Part shown: one piece after another, positions 1 through 7,749 of the stretch | Numbering within the stretch: position 1 is the stretch's first letter | How the letters are laid out: each line of letters begins with the position of its first letter | Origin: Nitrospira sp. | GTDB lineage: Bacteria > Nitrospirota > JACRHL01 | DNA: 11,780 nucleotides | Assembly: GCA_026994095.1 (NCBI GenBank) | Contig: JALWRU010000449.1 | Coordinates: 1 to 11,780 of the forward strand | Direction of reading: 5' to 3' | The notes under the pieces: generated by a model | Database searches by the model: none | What the model saw: only the letters and a program-made list of their open reading frames with translations | What the model was told of the DNA's origin: nothing | Made by a program: the position numbers and the translations under genes

Positions 1-537
1 ATCCTGCGCCGATTTCCCACCCGTAGCCACGGCCTGTTAATCGATACCAATGTAACCATGGGTGTGCCGATCATCAATGCCCGCTTCTTTCGGCGCGCAC
101 TGCTTACCCGCGTGGGACCGTTTGCGCTGGACTATCCGGTGGCGGCGGACCGGGAGTGGCTGCTTAGACTGTTGACCGGCGGGGTGACCCAGGCGGTGAT
201 CGAGCAAGACGTGATGGCCTACCGGGAGCATGCGGGTTCGCTCACCACCCATCAGCGCAGCCCCCGCGCCACTGCGCACTGCCGGGAGCATCTGGCCATC
301 GCCGGACACTATCTGGATGCGCCCACCACCCCGTCCCGTGTGCGGCAGGTGTGCGCCCAGTGGTACCAGAAGGATGCGGTGGTGGGGGCGATTGAAGCCC
401 TGCGCAGTGGACGGCTGGCAGAGGCGTGGCAGTTTGCCTGTGCCGGTACTGCCCGCAGCCTGTGGTGGCCGCTGCATCTGGTCGGCTCCGGCCTGTGGCG
501 GCTGCTGCGGTTACGCTGGCTGCGAGATACCCCGTGA
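1..537 (+). CDS. Glycosyltransferase family 2, C-terminal part (5' end outside window)
   Basis: The reading frame is open from base 1 to the TGA at 535-537, so the start lies upstream; the ATG at 58 is internal. About 178 residues are visible. The segment with GVPIINARFFRR, then RVGPF, then AADREWLLRL matches the acceptor-side half of GT-A fold family 2 glycosyltransferases: a residue that hosts the incoming acceptor, followed by the ED/DxE-like acidic site before an LRL helix. The catalytic DDGSTD and DXD motifs would lie upstream and cannot be checked. The last 80 residues are helical and rich in Arg and Trp, possibly membrane-associated. The role inferred is transfer of a sugar from a nucleotide-sugar in the cytoplasm onto a surface polysaccharide or lipid carrier. 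The TGA overlaps the GTG of the next glycosyltransferase, so the two are co-translated. Confidence 0.8.
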   Translation: MLRRFPTRSHGLLIDTNVTMGVPIINARFFRRALLTRVGPFALDYPVAADREWLLRLLTGGVTQAVIEQDVMAYREHAGSLTTHQRSPRATAHCREHLAIAGHYLDAPTTPSRVRQVCAQWYQKDAVVGAIEALRSGRLAEAWQFACAGTARSLWWPLHLVGSGLWRLLRLRWLRDTP

Positions 538-1442
538 GCGCCCTCATCTCTGTCATCGTGCCGGTCTACAACCGGGCCGACACCATCCTGCGGGCGGTGG
601 CCAGCGTGATGGCTCAAACCCGCACCGACTGGGAACTGCTGCTGGTGGATGACGGCTCTACCGATACCACCCTGGCCGTGATGGAGGCCCTTACCGACCC
701 GCGTATTCGGGTGTTACGGCACCACCAGAACCGGGGGGCAGCGGCCGCTCGCAACACCGGTATCCGCGCCGCCCAAGGGGAGTACCTGGCCTTTCTCGAT
801 TCTGATGACGCCTGGCATCCGGATAAACTGGCCACCCAGATTGCCCAGCTTGAGTGCGCCCCGGACAATATCCGCGCCAGTTGCACTGGCTACCGGGTGA
901 TCGACGGCGAGGTGGAGATGGTGCGGGTGCCCGCCCTGTTGACCCATCAGCAGATGTACATGGGTTGTGACTTAAGCCCCGGCTCTACGCTGGTGGTGCG
1001 CAAAGAGGTGTTTGCTACGGTCGGGGTCAACGACGAAGGCTACGCCCGCTATGAAGACTGGGACTGGGTATTGCGTTACACCCGGCAGTTTGAGATGGGG
1101 CTGGTGGAAGCGCCGCTGGCGGACATCTTTCGGGGCATACTGCCGTCGGCCACGGTGGTGCTGTCCGGTACCGAACGGCTGTTGAACAACCACCGGGACG
1201 CCATCGATGCCCTGCCGGCCCGCTATCGCCGCAAGGTGTTGGCGCTGCGCTGGATGGAGGTGGCCCAGTCCTGTTATCGGGCGCGGGATTTCCACCGGGG
1301 CACGGTCTACCTGCTGCGTACACTGGCCGCCACCCCCTGGGTGCGCCCCGGCATGTATGTGGTGTTGATTGATGCGGTGTTTGGCACCCGTCTACAGCAG
1401 GGGCTGTGGTGGCTCACCGACAAGCTGCGGGGACGACAGTAG
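534..1442 (+). CDS. Glycosyltransferase family 2 (GT-A fold), complete
   Basis: This 302-residue protein has the full set of family 2 motifs: ISVIVPVYNR at residues 5-14, VDDGSTD ending at residue 44 (nucleotide-sugar base binding), RGAAAARNTG around 67-76, FLDSDDAW at 87-94 (the DXD metal and diphosphate site), and YEDWDWVLRY around 173-182 (the ED motif that supplies the catalytic base). The frame stays open upstream to an ATG at 426, but that extension is a shadow of the preceding gene. The GTG at 534 puts the conserved first strand at the usual residue 5 and overlaps the upstream stop as GTGA, so coupling decides the start. No strong Shine-Dalgarno is seen. The C-terminal 100 residues are helical, with many Arg and Trp. 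It probably works in the same surface-glycan pathway as its neighbour; donor and acceptor sugars cannot be told. Confidence 0.9.
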   Translation: MSALISVIVPVYNRADTILRAVASVMAQTRTDWELLLVDDGSTDTTLAVMEALTDPRIRVLRHHQNRGAAAARNTGIRAAQGEYLAFLDSDDAWHPDKLATQIAQLECAPDNIRASCTGYRVIDGEVEMVRVPALLTHQQMYMGCDLSPGSTLVVRKEVFATVGVNDEGYARYEDWDWVLRYTRQFEMGLVEAPLADIFRGILPSATVVLSGTERLLNNHRDAIDALPARYRRKVLALRWMEVAQSCYRARDFHRGTVYLLRTLAATPWVRPGMYVVLIDAVFGTRLQQGLWWLTDKLRGRQ

Positions 1443-1628
1443 GGTGTGGCCCGGCGGGTTGGTCGGCTGGTCGGAACGATGCAGGCCGCTGCCAACAGAT
1501 AAAAAAGGCAGTGCAGGGGCTTTATTTTTGCCCGCAGACTGCATAATGCTGTGAGGTAACTCATTTTCTGGACACGCGGTCCGGCCGATATGCGGTTGGG
1601 CGCGGATGCCACTCCGGTAGGGAGCAAC
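1443..1628 (+). promoter_or_regulatory. Intergenic spacer with weak hairpins and a possible promoter
   Basis: The 186-bp gap separates the glycosyltransferases from the lipoprotein gene. An imperfect stem CGCTGCC / GGCAGTG (about 1487-1513, one G·U pair) and a second one, GGGC / GCCC around a T-rich loop (1517-1533), could together act as a weak terminator, but neither is followed by a clean T tract. CATAAT at 1542-1547 resembles a -10 box, without a convincing -35 box 16-18 bp upstream. The change of topic from glycan genes to a lipoprotein makes a promoter here likely, but the sequence support is thin. Confidence 0.25.
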
Positions 1629-4600
1629 ATGGTGAAGTCGGCCAGGGTCCACGTAGTTTCGGCGCTGTTGGTGATGTTGCTGGCCGGTTGCGGGGGCGGC
1701 ACCAGCGCACCACCGGTACCGGCTGGTCCATCGGTGGTGGTGGTTCCCTCCAGCGGCCTGATTACTACCGAGTCCGGTGGTATCGGCAGTGTGGGCATCG
1801 TCCTCAGCGCCGCCCCCAGCGCCGACGTGACCATTGCCGTCAGCAGCTCCAACACCGCCGAGGGTGTGGTGGCTCCGGCCAGTGTGACCTTCACCAGCGG
1901 CAACTGGAATGTGGTTCAGGTGGTCACCGTCACTGGCGTGGACGATGCGGTCGAAGATGGCGACGTGGCCTATACCGTGGTAACCGCCCCGGCCTCCTCG
2001 ACCGATGGTGATTACAACGGCGTGAACCCCATCGATGTGGCGGCGATCAACGCTGACGACGATCTGGCCAGCATTGTAGTGACTCCAGTGGCGGGCCTGA
2101 CCACCACCGAGGCGGGTGGAAACGCCACCTTTACGGTGGTGCTGGGCAGCCAGCCCAGCGCCGATGTGACCATCGCCCTGACCAGCAACGACACCGCCGA
2201 GGGCAGCATATCTCCAGCCAGCCTGATATTTACTGCGGCCAATTTTGCCACACCACAGACGGTCACCGTGACCGGTGTGGATGACAACATCGACGACGGC
2301 AATCAGCCGTTCACGGTCTCCACCGCTGCGGCAGTCTCCACCGACCCCAATTTTGCTGGCAAAAACGCCGCCGATGTGGCGTTGGTCAACAACGACGATG
2401 ATACCGCCGGAATTACCGTCAGTACGGTAACTGGCTCCACCACCGAGAGTGGTGCCAGCACTACTTTTACCGTTGTGCTGGATACCCGCCCGGCGGTGGA
2501 TGTGACCGTTCCCCTGTCCAGCAACGACCTGACCGAAGGTACGGTGGCACCCTCCAGCGTGACTTTTACCCCGGCCAACTGGGATACCGCGCAGACGGTC
2601 ACGGTGACCGGCGTGGACGACAGTCTGGTAGACGGTAATATCACCTACGCCATTCTCACCGCCCCGGCAGTCTCTGCCGACGGCGCCTATAGCGGTGTTG
2701 ACGCGGCCAACGTGGCGGTGACCAACAACGACAACGATGCTCCGGGCATCTCGGTGAATCCGGCCAGTGGGCTGACCACCACCGAGGCCGGTGGGACCGC
2801 CACCTTTACCATCGCCCTGCTGGCCCAACCCACCGCCGATGTGACCATTCCCTTGTCCAGCGACAATACCGCCGAAGGCACCGTGTCCCCCGCCAGCATA
2901 ACGTTTACCGCAGCCGATTTTGCCACCCCCCGGACTGTGACGGTGACCGGTGTGGATGATAGCGTGGTGGATGGTGACATCGGTTACAACATCCTCACCA
3001 ACCCGGCGGTTAGCGGCGATGCCGGATACAGCGGCCTGAATGGCATTGATGCGGCTGTCACCAATCTGGATGATGACCAGATCGGTATCACCGTTGGTCC
3101 GATCTCTGGCAATACCACCGAGGCGGGGTTAGGTACGGCCACCTTTACAGTGGTGCTGGCCAGCCAGCCATCCGCCGACGTCACCCTGGCGCTGACCACC
3201 AGCGATGGCTCCGAGGGCACGGTGGTGCCTGCCAGCATGACCTTTACGGTGGCCAATTTTGCCACCCCACAGGTCGCCACAGTGACCGGGGCCAACGACG
3301 ATCTGGATGACGGTGACATCGCCTATACCATCTTTACCGGACCGGCCACCAGTACCGATACCGGCTACAGCGGTTTTGACGCCAACGATGTGGCGGTAAT
3401 CAATGAAGATGACGATACCGCCGGATTTGCATTTGGTGCCCCCTCTGGTACCACCACTGAGGCGGGCGGGACCGCCACCTTTACAGTGGCCCTGACCAGC
3501 GAGCCGACCGCCAGCGTAACCATCGGCCTGTCCAGCAGTGATCCATCCGAAGGAGCCCTGCCCCAGGGCAGTAATGTGATCTTCAGCAATACCAACTGGA
3601 ACATCCCGCAGACGGTGACGGTCACCGGCGTGGATGACAGTGTTGACGACGGCGATATCGTCTACCGGATTTTGACGGCCCCGGCCATCAGTGGTGACAT
3701 CGGCTATTCTGGTCTCAACCCGGCCGACCCGGCCCTCACCAACACCGATGACGATACCGCCGGGGCAGTATTAAGCGCCGCATCCGGCCCCACCACGGAG
3801 GCGACGCTGGCAACCGCGACCTTCACCATCCAACTGAGCAGTGAGCCGACCTCCAGCGTCATTATCGATCTGGCCAGCGACGACCCTTCCGAGGGAACCG
3901 TGCCCCCTGGCAGCAGCGTTATTTTTACCCCCACCAACTGGAACATCCCGCAGACGGTGACGGTGACCGGTGTCAATGACGATGTGGATGATGGTGATAT
4001 TGGCTACGCCATTGTCACCAGCCCGGCCACCAGTGCTGATCCCAACTACAGCACCCTGGACGTAGCCGATGCGGCCGTGACCAATATCGACGACGATACG
4101 GCAGGGATTACGGTCACCCCGATTGCAGGGCTGACCACCACCGAATCCGGTGGAACTGCCACCTTTACCGTGGTGCTGACCAGCGAACCTACCGGCGGGG
4201 TGGGTGTGGATATCTCCAGCGACGACATGACCGAAGGTACGGTGTCGCCTACAACGGTCACCTTTACCACCCTGGATTGGTCCACCCCCCGGACTGTCAC
4301 CATTACCGGTGTGGATGATGTCATCGTCGACGGTCCGGTGACCTATCATCTGCTCACCGGGCAGGCCACCACCACTGACCTCAAATACAGTGCCATCAAC
4401 CCGCCTGATGTGACCGCTGTCAACACCGACAATGAGTTGTCCGGGGTGGTCTTTGTGCCGGATAGTGCGATGCTGACTGCCGAGACCGGGGGGGTGGGTG
4501 GCACCGCCAGCGGCACCATCCGTCTGGCCACCGTGCCGACTGCCGATGTGACCCTGACGCTGGTCAGCAGCGACCCCACCGAGGGGGTTGTAAATGCCCC

Positions 4601-6308
4601 CACCAGCCTGATCTTTACACCGGGAACGGCCCTGACCCCGCAGCCGGTCAGCATTACTGGTGTCGATGATGTCATTGCCGATGGCGACGTGGCCTACAGT
4701 ATCATCACCACGGTGACCTCGGCGGATACCAATTACGACGGTAGTACCGTGGCACCCATCAGTGTGACCAATATCGACAATGAGCCTGCGGCGGCCAGTT
4801 TGTCCGGCAACGTGACTTACGGTGGCAGTAAAACCGGCCCGGTCTTTTTGCAGGTGACCAGTGGCGGGGTGGTCCCCACCGGCTACGGCACCGGTATCGC
4901 TTCTGCACCGGGGAGTTATACCATCCGTGGTGTGCCCGCCGGAACCTACACGGTGGTGGCGTGGATCGACCATGTGGGGCGGGGGGTTCGCACCGCTGAC
5001 AGCCCGTCTGGATCGGTGGTGGCCAACGCCTCTACCGGCGGTGCCATCACCGGCCTGAATATTGCGTTGACCGATCCGGTCGGGGTCACCCCGATCGCCG
5101 TCTCACTGGCCCCGAAAGGGGTGCCCGGCGACGGCACCGTAGCGCTCAGTTGGGATGTGGTTGAGGTGGGTGCACCGCTGGTGGAGAATGCCGACAGCTA
5201 CAACGTCTACTGGGGCACCACCGCCGCCGTCAGCAAAACGGCCAATCTGGGCAGCGTGACCGGCATACCCGCACAGGGTAATGGTCTGGCGCTGATCAAT
5301 GGGCTGACCAACGGCACCAGCTACTTCTTTACGGTAACGGCGGTGACCGGCGGGATGGAGAGTGTCGAGTCGCCAGTCAGTGCGGCGGTGGTTCCGGCGA
5401 TTCCCGGCGGCGGCTTTACCCTGTCGGGAACGGTCACATTGCCGACCGGGTTTACTACTGCCGGGCCGCTGCTGGTGGGGTACGCCAACCCTGCGGGCAA
5501 TGCCTTTTATGATGTGATTGCGGCCGGGGCTACCGGTACTGTCAATTATAGTGTGGCAGGCCTGAGTGCAGGTGTCTGGACGGCATTTATGCTGCTGGAT
5601 AATAACGCCAACCAGTACCTTGACGCAGGTGATCTGCAATCGCCCTTTGACGAGGCACCACTAACGGTCACCGCCAGCGCCATCCACGATTTGACCCTGC
5701 TCAATCAAAACGCAGGCGCCCGTCTGGCCAGCCACCACTTTGTGAATGGGTTGTTCCACAACTATTCGGTACGGCTGGAGGTGCGGCCGGATGGCCGGGT
5801 GCCGTTGACGGTAACCATCACCTCCGGTGAGGCCGCGGTGCCGGTGGATCTGGGCAATACCGTCGGCAGTAACGGCTACGACATCTCACTGCAACTGGGC
5901 ACGGTGGCTCCGGCGGTCGGCAGTGCCTATACGGTCGACGTGCGTTATACCGACAACGTCACCGAGACGTTCAACCTGTCGATTTCTGCAGTGCTGGACA
6001 ACGCACCGGTACCGACCTTCCCGGTGGCAACCAGCACCGGCATTGCCGCCATTCCGACCTTTACCTGGACGGTTCCTGGCGGGGCCACCGCCACTCAGGT
6101 GGTGGATGTCATCGTCAAGCGCGGGTTTGACTTCCTGTGGGGTAATGTGGAGCCGGTACTGGCTTCGGACGGCGCGGTGCTCTACAACTTTGACGGCACT
6201 GCCAGCGTCGCCTCCCTGACCCCAAACCTGGCCCATAGCTGGACGGTAGGGCTGCGGGACGCGGACGGCAATACCGTGGTGGGACCGGGAGAGAGTTTTA
6301 CCCCCTAA
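1629..6308 (+). CDS. Large surface lipoprotein with nine Calx-beta-like repeats and C-terminal beta domains
   Basis: The 1559-residue product begins with a lipoprotein signal peptide: basic n-region (K3, R6), hydrophobic core, and lipobox LLAGC with the lipidated Cys at 21. Gly follows at +2, so no inner-membrane retention signal is present and outer-membrane placement is expected. The start at 1629 is chosen over an upstream in-frame ATG (1590) because GGGAG lies 4 nt before it and the signal peptide then has normal length. Residues 35-1052 are nine tandem repeats of 111-116 residues with the core TTEAGGTATFTV, then P.ADVT, then EGTV.P, then TVTVTGVDD and DGD, each ending in DDD or a variant. 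This matches Calx-beta-type Ca-binding beta sandwiches. Residues about 1053-1150 and 1259-1350 resemble carboxypeptidase-regulatory-like folds (the second carries an acidic DNNANQYLDAGD loop). Residues about 1156-1258 resemble fibronectin III (SYNVYWGTT, then SYFFTVTAV). The last 200 residues are beta-rich and unassigned. A surface adhesive or scaffold role is inferred. No enzymatic motif was seen. Confidence 0.85.
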   Translation: MVKSARVHVVSALLVMLLAGCGGGTSAPPVPAGPSVVVVPSSGLITTESGGIGSVGIVLSAAPSADVTIAVSSSNTAEGVVAPASVTFTSGNWNVVQVVTVTGVDDAVEDGDVAYTVVTAPASSTDGDYNGVNPIDVAAINADDDLASIVVTPVAGLTTTEAGGNATFTVVLGSQPSADVTIALTSNDTAEGSISPASLIFTAANFATPQTVTVTGVDDNIDDGNQPFTVSTAAAVSTDPNFAGKNAADVALVNNDDDTAGITVSTVTGSTTESGASTTFTVVLDTRPAVDVTVPLSSNDLTEGTVAPSSVTFTPANWDTAQTVTVTGVDDSLVDGNITYAILTAPAVSADGAYSGVDAANVAVTNNDNDAPGISVNPASGLTTTEAGGTATFTIALLAQPTADVTIPLSSDNTAEGTVSPASITFTAADFATPRTVTVTGVDDSVVDGDIGYNILTNPAVSGDAGYSGLNGIDAAVTNLDDDQIGITVGPISGNTTEAGLGTATFTVVLASQPSADVTLALTTSDGSEGTVVPASMTFTVANFATPQVATVTGANDDLDDGDIAYTIFTGPATSTDTGYSGFDANDVAVINEDDDTAGFAFGAPSGTTTEAGGTATFTVALTSEPTASVTIGLSSSDPSEGALPQGSNVIFSNTNWNIPQTVTVTGVDDSVDDGDIVYRILTAPAISGDIGYSGLNPADPALTNTDDDTAGAVLSAASGPTTEATLATATFTIQLSSEPTSSVIIDLASDDPSEGTVPPGSSVIFTPTNWNIPQTVTVTGVNDDVDDGDIGYAIVTSPATSADPNYSTLDVADAAVTNIDDDTAGITVTPIAGLTTTESGGTATFTVVLTSEPTGGVGVDISSDDMTEGTVSPTTVTFTTLDWSTPRTVTITGVDDVIVDGPVTYHLLTGQATTTDLKYSAINPPDVTAVNTDNELSGVVFVPDSAMLTAETGGVGGTASGTIRLATVPTADVTLTLVSSDPTEGVVNAPTSLIFTPGTALTPQPVSITGVDDVIADGDVAYSIITTVTSADTNYDGSTVAPISVTNIDNEPAAASLSGNVTYGGSKTGPVFLQVTSGGVVPTGYGTGIASAPGSYTIRGVPAGTYTVVAWIDHVGRGVRTADSPSGSVVANASTGGAITGLNIALTDPVGVTPIAVSLAPKGVPGDGTVALSWDVVEVGAPLVENADSYNVYWGTTAAVSKTANLGSVTGIPAQGNGLALINGLTNGTSYFFTVTAVTGGMESVESPVSAAVVPAIPGGGFTLSGTVTLPTGFTTAGPLLVGYANPAGNAFYDVIAAGATGTVNYSVAGLSAGVWTAFMLLDNNANQYLDAGDLQSPFDEAPLTVTASAIHDLTLLNQNAGARLASHHFVNGLFHNYSVRLEVRPDGRVPLTVTITSGEAAVPVDLGNTVGSNGYDISLQLGTVAPAVGSAYTVDVRYTDNVTETFNLSISAVLDNAPVPTFPVATSTGIAAIPTFTWTVPGGATATQVVDVIVKRGFDFLWGNVEPVLASDGAVLYNFDGTASVASLTPNLAHSWTVGLRDADGNTVVGPGESFTP
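1731..4784 (+). repeat. Nine tandem Calx-beta-like coding repeats, about 339 bp each
   Basis: Unit starts are 1731, 2064, 2403, 2739, 3078, 3417, 3756, 4098 and 4437, giving lengths of 333, 339, 336, 339, 339, 339, 342, 339 and 348 bp. The most conserved stretch encodes TVTVTGVDD, with DNA close to ACGGTGACCGGTGTGGATGA in many units. Each unit ends in an acidic run such as DDD or DNE. The units are diverged at DNA level, so this is an old duplication kept in register and not a recent satellite. The ninth unit is the most divergent and carries a Gly-rich insertion. Confidence 0.9.
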
Positions 6309-6447
6309 GGCGTACGCGCTGCCCGTCAGGATTGATGTCCAGACCGTTGGCATCCGATACGGTACATCACAGATGCTACAGCGACCGCTGGACGCTGCCC
6401 ACGGGGGAGAGGCGGATTGAGGTCGGGTGATTTATTGAGGGATCAAA

Positions 6448-6789
6448 ATGAACAAACGTACACAATGGCCCCTGTGGCTGGCTGCTGCAGGGGTGTGGAT
6501 GGCACTTGCAACGCCGGCGGTGGCGGCAGAGAAGGTCACTCCCAACAGCCTGTCTTCAGATAGTGGTGCCTATTCATTCGGGTATGTGAGCAACGGTGAC
6601 AAGGCCGTGGGGCCGTTCTTGCTGGATACCGCCAGTGGCCGTATGTGGCAGTACCAAAAGGTCAAACGCAAGACCTGGGCGCTGGTGCCGGTGAAGGTGA
6701 TCGGGCAGGGCAGCGCCCCCGCCCCGACCGTAGACGACGCCCCGATGGAGTCGGCAGCGCCGATGGATGAGGGTGAAGACGGCGCTTAA
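6448..6789 (+). CDS. Small secreted protein of unknown function
   Basis: The 113-residue product has a clear Sec signal peptide: MNKRTQW n-region, hydrophobic core, and a likely cleavage at about residue 26-27 within PAVAA before EKVTP. The mature part of about 86 residues contains YSFGYVSNGDKAVGPFLLDT followed by ASGRMWQY, which looks like two beta strands joined by a DT.SGR.W turn of the type seen in beta-propeller-like or SH3-like sheets. The C-terminus is Pro- and Met-rich and strongly acidic, ending DEGEDGA. GAGG 7 nt before the ATG is a good ribosome binding site. It lies 139 bp after the repeat lipoprotein with no terminator between, so co-transcription is plausible, and it is followed by a strong terminator. 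I do not recognise the family. Periplasmic or surface location is inferred from the signal peptide only. Confidence 0.75.
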   Translation: MNKRTQWPLWLAAAGVWMALATPAVAAEKVTPNSLSSDSGAYSFGYVSNGDKAVGPFLLDTASGRMWQYQKVKRKTWALVPVKVIGQGSAPAPTVDDAPMESAAPMDEGEDGA

Positions 6790-6811
6790 GCTCCCGCACT
6801 GGTTGTTTTCG

Positions 6812-6845
6812 GCCCCGACAGGAGACCCCCTGTCGGGGCTTTTTT
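6812..6845 (+). terminator. Strong intrinsic terminator
   Basis: A perfect 11-bp GC-rich stem, GCCCCGACAGG (6812-6822) with CCTGTCGGGGC (6829-6839), has a 6-nt loop and is followed by six T (6840-6845). It sits 23 bp after the stop of the small secreted protein and closes the unit that starts at the repeat lipoprotein. Confidence 0.93.
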
Positions 6846-6877
6846 GTCTTTAGAGCGGGTTGTCCAAAGTCTATGAA

Positions 6878-6909
6878 GGGCGGGCCAACCGGTGCAGACC
6901 GCCCCGCCC
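6878..6909. repeat. GC-rich inverted repeat after the terminator
   Basis: GGGCGGG (6878-6884) pairs with CCCGCCC (6903-6909) across an 18-nt loop. No T tract follows, so it is not a typical terminator. It may be a pause or back-up structure, or have no function. Confidence 0.3.
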
Positions 6910-6944
6910 CTCATGCCACTCCCCCGTTTGTGATTTAACTAACC

Positions 6945-6983
6945 GGTCAAGTGGTTGACCTGTAACAATTTTATTCATTTAAT
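6945..6983 (+). promoter_or_regulatory. Sigma70-like promoter with overlapping palindromic operator candidate
   Basis: TTGACC (6955-6960) is 17 bp from TTTAAT (6978-6983); each box has 5 of 6 consensus bases, so this is a good sigma70-type promoter with a start near 6990. The -35 box is the right arm of a perfect palindrome GGTCAA-N4-TTGACC (6945-6960), the place where a dimeric repressor would block RNA polymerase. It drives the PstS-like gene at 7070 with an untranslated leader of about 80 nt. The regulator is not identified. Confidence 0.7.
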
Positions 6984-7069
6984 CAGCAGATCTGTCCGAC
7001 AGAAAGGGTGACGGGTGGCTGCCAATAGCTGGTATCTGACCCATGTGTCATTACCATAGAGAACTCGCC

Positions 7070-7501
7070 ATGAAACGGACCCTTCCCGCCGTACTGTTGC
7101 TATTTTTGCTGCTGCCTGGTCTTGCCTGGTCGGCCACTCTGGTGGTCATTGTATCTGCCGATTCACCCATTGAAACGGTAGTGGTAGACGATCTGGTGCG
7201 TATCTTTATGGGTGGTGAGGAGTATCTTGGCGAGACGCGCATCTACCCGGTCACGCTGGAAGAGGGGTCTGACCTGCGGGCCGAGTTTTTACGGTCGGTA
7301 CTTCACACCACCAACAGTCGCTACAAGAGCAACTGGATCAAGCAGATCTTTCGGGCGGGCAAGCGGCCTCCAAAGCAGGTGGAGTCGATTGCGGAGATGG
7401 TGCAGTACATCAGCCAGGATCATCACGCCATCGGCTACATCTACTCCCCCAGCGAAATCGACACCCGTGGTGTGCGCGAGGTTTATCGCAAAGAAATGTA
7501 G
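7070..7501 (+). CDS. Small PstS-like periplasmic substrate-binding-domain protein
   Basis: The 143-residue product starts MKRTLPAV and has a Sec signal peptide ending near LAWSA (about residues 21-23). The mature part of about 120 residues follows the pattern of the short phosphate-binding-protein-like (PBP-like) family: a strand VVIVSADSP, then VDDLVRIFMGG, then IYPVTLEEGSDLRAEFLRSVL, SNWIKQIFRAGKRPPKQV, and the closing AIGYIYSP. These proteins are about half the length of a full PstS and lack its second lobe; phosphate binding is therefore not assured. The start at 7070 is preferred over an in-frame ATG at 7043 because it gives a normal signal peptide and has AGAGA 7 nt before it. It has its own promoter and lies about 550 bp before the multiheme cytochrome. 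No ABC transporter permease or ATPase genes are present nearby, so a role other than uptake, such as sensing or binding a ligand in the periplasm, is likely. Confidence 0.82.
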   Translation: MKRTLPAVLLLFLLLPGLAWSATLVVIVSADSPIETVVVDDLVRIFMGGEEYLGETRIYPVTLEEGSDLRAEFLRSVLHTTNSRYKSNWIKQIFRAGKRPPKQVESIAEMVQYISQDHHAIGYIYSPSEIDTRGVREVYRKEM

Positions 7502-7707
7502 CGGTTTGAGCGATTTCCGGCCAGTCGGACGGGTGGCCCCATCGCTGTCGACTCCCCTCAACAGGCAAGACGGGTGGGCATCCTTGCGGGTCCGGTAGTT
7601 TTACAAATCCTGACAACCGATGACGATACCTGACAGGGGGACAATACCCGTGCGGCGGTGCAGTGAGTGTAATAAGTGCAGTCCTTTTTTGTAGGCAGTT
7701 CCATAAT
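7502..7707. other. Non-coding stretch with no recognised element
   Basis: No gene is supported here. Open frames on both strands have unlikely composition and no ribosome binding site. A short stem GGCCA / TGGCC (7519-7538) lacks a T tract. T-rich patches at 7600 and 7684-7690 do not follow hairpins. The PstS-like gene therefore has no obvious intrinsic terminator. Confidence 0.5.
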
Positions 7708-7742
7708 TGCTCATTGAGCATACATATATCTGCGGGTATACT
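7708..7742 (+). promoter_or_regulatory. Sigma70-like promoter of the cytochrome gene with overlapping palindrome
   Basis: TTGAGC (7714-7719, 4 of 6 consensus) is 17 bp from TATACT (7737-7742, 5 of 6), placing the transcript start near 7750. A perfect palindrome TGCTCA-T-TGAGCA (7708-7720) covers the -35 box and is a candidate operator. The two promoters in this region share the layout of a palindrome whose right arm is the -35 box, although the palindromes differ in sequence. Confidence 0.65.
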
Positions 7743-7749
7743 AGCGCCC

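Noticed and set aside
426..533. Upstream ATG extension of the second glycosyltransferase
   Set aside because: It overlaps the preceding gene by over 100 bp and displaces the conserved N-terminal strand; the GTGA junction at 534 explains the start.
1590..1628. Upstream ATG extension of the Calx-beta lipoprotein
   Set aside because: No ribosome binding site, and it would put 13 polar residues before the signal peptide; 1629 has GGGAG at good spacing.
1392..2828. Long minus-strand open frame (478 residues) over the Calx-beta repeats
   Set aside because: It lies fully antisense to a repeat gene with strong coding character and mirrors its periodicity; His-, Gly- and Arg-rich shadow composition, no ribosome binding site.
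3771..4973. Second long minus-strand frame (400 residues) over the same array
   Set aside because: Same shadow effect: stop codons are rare opposite GC-rich codons for repeated Asp, Thr, Val and Gly.
6955..6968. FNR/Dnr-like box TTGAC-N4-AACAA
   Set aside because: It has one mismatch in each half site and its TTGAC is already explained by the -35 box; its centre near -28 is not the usual activator position.
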